From Chalara sp. BL73 (taxonomy: Eukaryota > Ascomycota > Leotiomycetes > Helotiales), in assembly GCA_918026815.1 (NCBI GenBank), contig CAKJVC010000205.1:1-64000 (forward strand): a stretch of DNA of 64,000 nucleotides. The letters run 5' to 3'. A program made the position numbers and the translations under genes. A model generated the notes under the pieces. It was not told the DNA's origin. It saw only the letters and a list, made by a program, of their open reading frames with translations, and did no database searches. This document shows positions 58,286 through 64,000 of the stretch, one piece after another (within the stretch, counting starts at the first letter, position 1; every line of letters starts with the position of its first letter).

Positions 58286-58752
58286 ACTATAGCGTTGTAC
58301 AAAGTTAAAAGCTTAGTATTTGCTAACTGTGAAATAATTGTTCGAGTTTGTATTCGATCGTTTTTAAAAAAGTAAATTCGCTATTCGTTTAATAGAGTTT
58401 TTTTAAACTAGTAAGCTTTGTTTATATATTAACAATATTTACTTAATAAAAGCTTTTTTTTCTGAAATCAAAAATTTAGCGTTTACTGCTCGTAAACCTT
58501 TTTTTGCGCGTTTTTTTTGAACGCGGTATCGAAAAGTCGAATATAGGATATCGTACGCGTTCGCAGCTTTTCGTAAACCCGTAAAATGACTATCGCGATA
58601 AGCCTGAAGTGCGAAAGCAATTCGACCTTTTTTATAAGCCAATTGAAAGGTCATTGGTGGAGTTGTGTAGAAATAGAGTACTGAAAACGCGTCGAAATTG
58701 GTGGGGTGTGAGCAAGTTGCTTATTTGATCAAGTTGCTTATTAAGTACGTTA

Positions 58753-59220
58753 ATCAATTAATGATAATAAAATTGCTTTTATTTGATTATGATTAATATA
58801 TCTATCAATAAATTGATCAAAGCTTATATTATACTATCAAGCAATGGATCCAGAGGTCTTTCCGGATTAATAACTGGCTTATGTGTCAATCTGTAGTATG
58901 CTAATTCCGCATACCACTTAGATTCTGTGTTTTGTCTACTGTGTTTTCAATTTCGTCGCCATAATATTAATCGTTTAGTTTTTGTCTCCGCTAGTACCTT
59001 TCGTAAATAAATTCCTAAGTCGAGTGGCGGAGTGGTGTTAATGCCGGAAGGTATTGTACGAGGATAAAAAGTGGGGACGGGTCTTTCTGCTGCCGTTTAG
59101 CGTGGGATACCATGACAGCGAACGACTTTTGTTAAAGCTTGGTTGTGAGACTTCCAAAACTTCATCTCGTAATAATTTGTCTTATGTCATGATAAATTAT
59201 CACAACTGTCTGGATTTCAA
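58753..59220. promoter_or_regulatory. upstream region of the saccharopine dehydrogenase-like gene
   Basis: 58753-58840 has TTAATCAAT-type AT repeats next to the pogo target. From about 58850 composition is normal and the promoter and 5' UTR of the next gene must lie here. A 65-codon frame (59054-59251) overlaps the start codon in another frame and is not considered a gene. Confidence 0.45.
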
Positions 59221-60766
59221 ATGGCCAGCGAATCTCGACAGTACGAGCTAGTGCTTCTTGGAGCAACTGGCTACACGGGCAAGCTTACCGCAGAGCATAT
59301 TACTACTCATCTACCAACGGACCTTAAATGGGCAATCGCTGGGCGCAATGAGAAGAAGCTCGCCAAATTTGCAGAGGAATTGAGAAAATTGAGCCCAGAT
59401 AGGTCTCAGCCTCGTAGGTCATGCTTCTGAGACCAAATCACAGACCATTTTTACTAACGCCTAAAGGAATGGAAATACTAGAACTCAAGACTAAGGAGCT
59501 TGATGCTCTTGTTAGGAAAACTCGCCTCATTATTACAACAGTTGGCCCATTCACGCAGTACGGCACGCCGGTTGTAGAGGCGTGTGCGAAGAACGGCACA
59601 CACTACGTTGACTGGTAAGGTAGGCCCTCTGTCTCACCTTGAGAAATTCTGAGAAATTCTAGCACAGGCGAGATCCCATGGGTACTAGATATAATTAACA
59701 AATATCATGACATGGCACAAGCTAGTGGTGCGATTGTAAGTCCGCACGTCTTGACATCCAGTCTCATTCACAATATGTCCCAACACTCTCAGAATATATT
59801 CCCGCATTTAGCCAACCGCAAGTCTTAACCTACTCCTATTTCATATACAATTAGCTCCCTACTAACATGCCAGTTACAAGATTATCCCTCAATCAGGATT
59901 CGATAGTGCTCCTGCCGATCTCATAGCTTTCATCATCGCCACGCATCTGCGCCGCACTCTCAACACCTCAACGGCCGAAGTGCTCATATCTGTCAACGTG
60001 AAATCAAACCCCTCAGGAGGCTCGCTTTTAACAGCACTTTCCATGTATGATTACTATAGTTCCTCTCAGATTGCCGATTCCTACAAACCATTTGCTCTCT
60101 CTCCTGTCCGGCCACCGTTATTAGGCACTTCGCACTCTCAAAGTCTGACAACAAGTTTCTTCGGTACCCGGTATAACAAAGACCTCGGATATCTTACCGA
60201 CTGGTTCCAATCAGCCATGGACACTGCCATTGTGCAAAGGAGCTGGGGATTGCTTGGTGGAGGGAAGGTATACGGTCCAAACTTTAGGTTTAGTGAATGG
60301 TTGGCTGCCAAGAGCAGCTTTGACGCAGCCATGGTCCACCTTAGAATGGCGTTCGGCATGACTATAGTTTTGCTGTCCCCTGTTCGGTGGATATTGAAGA
60401 AGTTGGTGTCTCAACCTGGAGACGGCCCAGCGCTTCAGTAAGTGCTGTTTAACCTTTAATCAAACCCGCAAATTGAGATTTGACTCTCAAATCAGGACAA
60501 CCGAGAACGATTATGCCCATTTCACGGCCATTGGCATCGCAGACAGTCCAAATCATGAGCGCATTGTTGCGACCTTGAAGGTGAAGGGAAGCTTGTATTA
60601 TTTTACTGGGCAGGCCATTGCAGAGGCTGCTATGGTTATCTTGCGTGGTGGAGAAACAGAGGCAAAGAAGTTGGGGGGAGGCATCTTAACGCCTGCAACT
60701 TTGGGCGACGAATACGTGGAGAGGCTAAAGAAAGTGGGTGTTGAGTTCGACGTCAATATTCTATGA
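59221..60766 (+). CDS. saccharopine dehydrogenase-like NAD(P)-binding oxidoreductase (five exons)
   Basis: Exons 59221-59413, 59467-59614, 59663-59735, 59881-60437 and 60496-60766 join in frame to 413 codons plus TGA; introns are 53, 48, 145 and 58 bp, GT..AG, with ACTAACG and CTAAC branch sites in introns 1 and 3. The Rossmann start is YELVLLGATGYTG with Gly14, 17 and 20, then WAIAGRNEKKL with Arg42 expected to contact NADP phosphate. RLIITTVGPFTQYGTPVVEACAKNGTHYVD is the conserved nucleotide-binding half; CTGEIPWV, IIPQSGFDSAPADL and YFTGQAIAEAAMVIL follow. This is the family of fungal saccharopine dehydrogenase-like and mycobacterial trans-acting enoyl reductase proteins, not the lysine pathway enzyme itself; the true substrate is unknown. 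A hydrophobic segment (MTIVLLSPVRWIL) may bind membrane. It is intact, without RIP stops, beside damaged transposons. Confidence 0.93.
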
Positions 60767-61148
60767 TGTATCAGCTAAGAAAATGTTACCTTATGAGGAG
60801 AAAGCTGTTGGAGTCAACGTGAGGCTTTTTAAGATCTGAGGTATCTGAAATGGTGAGCTGGCTGCATGAACAGGTCAGAATTGCCCATAATATTAAGTTA
60901 GACCATATTAGAGTGATGGCACTATCAACAATAATGCATATCTAGGACAAGATAGGTTTCATTAATCGATTTCCTATAGATTGACTACCAGTCTACCGTA
61001 TCTGGTGATTATGTCTTGCACTAAATTGCCGTTTTCCCCGTCTAATTCTTTTCTTTTACTCTCTCTTTACGGTTAAAGCACAATTTACTCTCTAGCTGCC
61101 CTGTTTAGAGTTTAGAAAATAGTTCTTTGTCACAAAGTGATGCAAGGC
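60767..61148. other. 3' flank of the oxidoreductase gene
   Basis: Normal composition, no gene seen; probably 3' UTR and spacer up to the hAT terminus. Confidence 0.45.
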
Positions 61149-61400
61149 CAATGTGATAAATGCTTTGATTACTTGATTACTAGGCATGGTAATCAAAATC
61201 AAATCAAAATCAAATCAAAGTAATCAATAATTACTTTGATTACTTTGATTGCAGTCTAATTAGGAAGGCGGTAAGTTTTTTTCTGGCAGAAATTTAGAAG
61301 TTTCCAGTAGTTTTAAGTATTTTCTAATTAATAATATTATTACTTCGACAATTTATAATTCAACGATTTATAATAACGTAGTTTATAAGCGACCCAGCAA
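61149..61400 (+). mobile_element. hAT terminus with AATCAAA subterminal repeats
   Basis: CAATGTGATAAATGC at 61149 matches the hAT end CAGTGTGACAAATCC seen at 56476. It is followed by many AATCAAA/TTTGATT copies (61158-61256) and then AATTAGGAAGGCGGTAAG..TCTGGCAGAA, shared (complement) with 56290-56340. Only the end of the element is identified; its other end is not. Confidence 0.55.
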
Positions 61401-61727
61401 CACAAGTGACCCGTCACTTTTTTCTTGGCATCGTGCAAAATCACTTTTAATAGCAGTTTTTTTCTACTACAAAATAACTCGCACGTATAAAGAATCTGAT
61501 TTTATTTTTGCTGTAAATACGCTTTGTACGAGTCTTTATTTGCTTCTAAGTCGCGTTGCGCGGATTTTTAATGTGCTTTGTTTAATACTATCTGATCGAC
61601 ATTATAAAATATTCTCAAAGCGCGATAGTACTTTTAAATCTTGAAAATTTACCGACTTAAAAAAGTAAGTTATTGTACAATATATTATTGACTTAAATTT
61701 GCGATCGTTTTTTTTTCGAATAAATAT
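61401..61727. other. spacer, no gene recognised
   Basis: Moderately AT-rich. Minus-strand codons such as QRDLEANKDSYKAYLQQK are protein-like, so it may be a remnant of an element ORF, but no family is assigned. Confidence 0.3.
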
Positions 61728-61900
61728 TGTCACGTCCCGTGCTCCCAAGCACACGTGACCCATGTTAGGCGAGCTCTCCGAACGCCTCGTGTATATATAG
61801 CCTGCTCTCCTCGAGCTCCTTTTCTTTCCGTAGCTATAGATTCTTGTATAATACCACTGTTGCCTTTTGTATCTGTAGATCCACAACGCGTGTTGTGACA
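61728..61900 (-). repeat. solo LTR (173 bp), opposite orientation to its neighbour
   Basis: Starts TGTCACGTCCCGTGC and ends CGTGTTGTGACA; flanks AATAT and AATAC, a target duplication with one C/T difference. Family of 58112-58285. A 99-codon minus-strand frame over it (61602-61901) is chance. Confidence 0.9.
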
Positions 61901-61994
61901 AATACAGTTAAGAATATAACAAATCGATTATTTGCGGAACGAAACGCAAAACGCGTTAGCAAAAACTGGACTTCGAACCTTGTATAACAATAAC

Positions 61995-62167
61995 TATTAT
62001 AACACGCGCTGTGGATCTACAAATACAAAGGGCAACAGTGGTATTATACAAGAATCTATAGTTAAAGGGGGGAGAAAAGCTCGAGGAGAGTAGGCTATAT
62101 ATACACGAGGCGCTCGGAAAGCTCGCCTAATATAGGTCACGTGTGCTTGGGAGCACGGGCCGTGACA
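61995..62167 (+). repeat. solo LTR (173 bp) with TSD ATAAC
   Basis: Starts TATTATAACACGCG, which equals the expected TGTCACAACACGCG after three RIP-type changes, and ends GGGCCGTGACA. ATAAC lies at 61990-61994 and 62168-62172. Together with 61728-61900 it forms an inverted pair 94 bp apart. Confidence 0.9.
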
Positions 62168-62532
62168 ATAACTAAAACTCCGAACGCGTTTTAATCGAAA
62201 AATTAACTATTAGCGAATTTAGTGCAAAAATCCGGACGTGTCTAACACGTAGTTTCAGCTTGTACAAAACACAATTAACAAATATAAAATTCAAATATAT
62301 ATATATATATATATATATAATTTTAATAAAACAAAATTTGTAATAAACCAGATTTCGTCCGAAATAGTTGTAACAAGTTTTAAACAGCAAAATAAACTTT
62401 GGACTGTACAACAAAAAAAATCGAAAATAAATTATAATTATTTAAAATATCGGCTTGTTGTAACGTACTGGATAGCTTTAAGCCTAGGTAGCTGGGCTTG
62501 GGGCTCGTTGGTTGGTATGGTATATATGAAAT
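62168..62532. other. spacer between solo LTR and hAT element
   Basis: AT-rich with an (AT)n run at about 62297-62320; 62458-62530 is normal in composition. The 80-codon minus-strand frame (62172-62414) has no recognised content. Confidence 0.35.
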
Positions 62533-64000
62533 CAGTGTAGGGAAAAAAAATCAAAAAAATCAATTATAATTAATTATAATCATTGATTTTGATTTTGATT
62601 TTGATTTAGTGATTTTTTGATTTGATTTTGATTATACTTAATTATAATCATTGATTTTGATTTTGATTTTTGATTATTTATATATAGTATACTAAATACC
62701 TAAAAATAGCATTACTTTTAAAATAAACCAAAATAACGCACAAATAAAAATTGAACCAATTAATTAATTATAATTTATAATTTTTTAAAAGAATTTATTA
62801 AAATTAACAGTGTTTTATAAAAGCTTTAAGTAATAATTTTAATTTGTTTTTAAAAAAAACTTTGTAATTTATAAAAAAAATATTTAAAAAATTTCTAACT
62901 AACTAACTAAATAACTAAATTTCAAAATTTGTTTCTTTTTAACTATTATTTTTATTTTTTGTTTCTTTTTCTTTTTTCGTTATAATACTTCAGCTTTTTA
63001 AACACAAAATCATATTAAAAGTATCTTTATTAAGCCTGTTTCTTAGCTTATTAATAACTAGTGCTTCTTGCGAAAAAAATCTTTCACTAAACGCGGAAGT
63101 GGCCGGAATTTGTAAATACTTCTTAGCTAAAATAGCTAAAACTGGGTAAGTAGCTTTATTTAATTGCCAATAAGCTAACGGCTTTGTCTATTTTTTCAAA
63201 TTAGTTAATCAGTTAAATAAAAAATTTAAATAAATAAACTTACTTGTTTTAAAGCTTTTTTTTCGTTTAAATAAAATTTTAATTCGTTTTTTAGTTCGTT
63301 TTCGGAATCTGTATATAATTCGTTTTCCGAATTACTAGCGCCGTATAAATTTTTTTCTTTGAGTGAATTATTAATAAAACTCGGAAGTCGATTAAAATAA
63401 TCAGACTTTTTTCTATAGTGTTGTAAGTATTTATTTCTTTAAAAAAAATTAAAGCAAAATAATAATAAAAATTTAATAATAAAAATAAAAAAGCTTAACT
63501 TACGATTGATATTCTAAATTAAGAGCTGTTGTAATATCACTAATTTAGCCACTTTTTAAACTTAAAATAGTTAAGTCTTTTTTTTTAACTTTAGGATTAA
63601 AAATTAAGCTATAATATAAAGCTCGATTTTAAAAGCCTATATATCCGCTTTGAAAATAATATTTTTTAAGCTTTGCTATTTCTTTATTAATAGCGTGCTC
63701 AAAAGTTTGATTCTAAAAATCCAATTAGCAAATATTAATAATTATTTAAATTAAAAAAAAAACAACTTACGTTTAATTCTTTTTTTATATTTTTTAGCTA
63801 GGAATATATTTGGAAAACTAAAAGTAAAGTATAATATAATGTCGGATATTTATCGCTTTGTAATTTATTTGTTGCTTTAACAAATATTTTAACAATTATT
63901 AAAGTAGTTTTTAAATACTTTACTTTTAAATTATTAATTAATAACTTTTTATTTTTAAAAGCTTTATTTTTAAATACAGTTATAACTGTATTAATCGGAA
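62533..64000 (-). mobile_element. hAT element, 3' part (runs off right edge)
   Basis: The end CAGTGTAGGG at 62533 is followed by two clusters of ATCAATTATAATTAATTATAATCATTGATTTTGATTTTG repeats (62545-62672), the same kind of subterminal array as at the other two hAT ends. The transposase lies beyond on the minus strand. The other terminus is outside the window. Confidence 0.7.
62990..64000 (-). pseudogene. hAT transposase, C-terminal exons, lightly RIP-damaged (partial)
   Basis: The minus strand ends with PLAYWQLNKATYPVLAILAK and then YLQIPATSAFSERFFSQ..LVINKLRNRLNKDTFNMILCLKS and TGA at 62990: the hAT C-terminal dimerisation domain, complete and open. Upstream, joined over introns with GTAAGT starts, are an exon ending YRKKSDYFNRLPSFINNSLKEK..NEKKALKQ (intron about 63188-63244), an exon with NQTFEHAINKEIAKLKKYYFQSGYIGF and ITTALNLEYQS, and an exon with FVKATNKLQSDKYPTLYYTLLLVFQIYS. 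Three in-frame stops (after QIYS, GYIGF and SLKSG) fit RIP of TGG or CAA, so it is inactive, but it is far less decayed than the Gypsy elements. The N-terminus lies outside the window. Confidence 0.85.

Larger units (their letters stand above)
56629..58654 (-). pseudogene. pogo/Fot1 transposase (HTH plus DDE_1), interrupted
   Basis: ATG at 58654. Residues 1-71 are the psq/CENP-B-type helix-turn-helix (GRIAFALQAYRDSHFTGLRKAANAYDILYSTFRYRV). After a solo LTR (58112-58285), degraded sequence and a second solo LTR (57512-57716), the DDE domain follows at 57476-57126: KVYRLLIFNEHKSYFTLEF (the D of LLILDGH reads Asn), then LHLLQLLDFSSFAVLKRFY. The C-terminus near 56690-56629 reads RRALFVCSMCKSLEHTACTCPEKGA and stop, a zinc-knuckle-like end. 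The enzyme is destroyed by insertions, stops and loss of a catalytic Asp. Confidence 0.88.
56509..58750 (-). mobile_element. Fot1/pogo-type DNA transposon, RIP-broken, with two solo LTRs inside
   Basis: Inverted repeats of about 57 bp (56509-56564 and 58695-58750) are identical in complement and hold an internal direct repeat (AAGCAACTTGATCAAAT / AAGCAACTTG). TA flanks both sides (56507-56508, 58751-58752), the target of this superfamily. Total 2242 bp, or about 1.85 kb without the two insertions, the normal Fot1 size. The transposase is on the minus strand. The ends and the C-terminal part (56570-56760) are not degraded, while the centre is. Confidence 0.92.

Noticed and set aside
59010..59050. 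tRNA-like GTGGCGGAGTGGT stretch
   Set aside because: No acceptor stem or T-loop around it; no tRNA, rRNA or CRISPR array was found anywhere in the window.
61602..61901. 99-codon minus-strand ORF
   Set aside because: More than half of it is the solo LTR 61728-61900.

Overview
The window looks like nuclear DNA of a filamentous ascomycete (Pezizomycotina). The evidence is short introns (44-145 bp) with GT..AG ends and CTAAC/CTGAC-type branch points, fungal gene families, Ty3/Gypsy chromovirus, Fot1/pogo and hAT elements, and very AT-rich blocks in which old transposon genes are broken almost only by C-to-T and G-to-A changes (RIP-type mutation). I cannot name the species.

Layout. 1-5.8 kb is ordinary gene-bearing DNA. 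It holds the N-terminal part of a Ser/Gln-rich protein running off the left edge (minus strand), a PaiA-like GNAT acetyltransferase (minus) and, divergent from it, a PaiB-like FMN-binding split-barrel protein (plus), followed by small or decayed ORFs. 5.8-28.2 kb is a RIP-degraded repeat block. It contains LTR element 'A' (5880-11157), solo LTRs with target duplications, fragments, and a complete Gypsy element E1 (16961-23495, minus strand, TSD TACTA). 28.9-30.6 kb is an island holding an apparently intact five-exon cytochrome P450 gene. 31.2-58.8 kb is a second degraded block: a rearranged copy of A ('B', part of it inverted), Gypsy element E2 (36751-42628, TSD AAAAT) nested in B, Gypsy chromovirus E3 (44357-50370, TSD ATTTT) nested in a gag-only LTR element, a Gypsy 3' fragment, a hAT 5' fragment, and a Fot1/pogo element (56509-58750) carrying two solo LTR insertions. 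59.2-60.8 kb is an intact five-exon saccharopine dehydrogenase-like oxidoreductase gene. 61.1-64 kb holds hAT ends, two solo LTRs and the 3' part of a RIP-damaged hAT transposase running off the right edge.

The likely functional genes are few. The divergent GNAT/PaiB-like pair resembles the bacterial pai pair (polyamine N-acetyltransferase plus PaiB). The P450 and the saccharopine dehydrogenase-like reductase are typical accessory metabolism genes standing alone between repeats. Everything else is the history of transposon insertion, nesting, inversion and mutation. The LTR boundaries, paired LTR lengths, 5-bp target duplications and spliced reading frames below were worked out by hand from the sequence. 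Family names rest on motif recognition, not on a database search.

Useful oddities: CpG dinucleotides are kept in the degraded DNA; LTRs are much less degraded than the element bodies and several unrelated ones carry the same TCACGTG site; E1 has an antisense Cys-rich ORF; E3 has a perfect 142-bp tandem duplication over its chromodomain.
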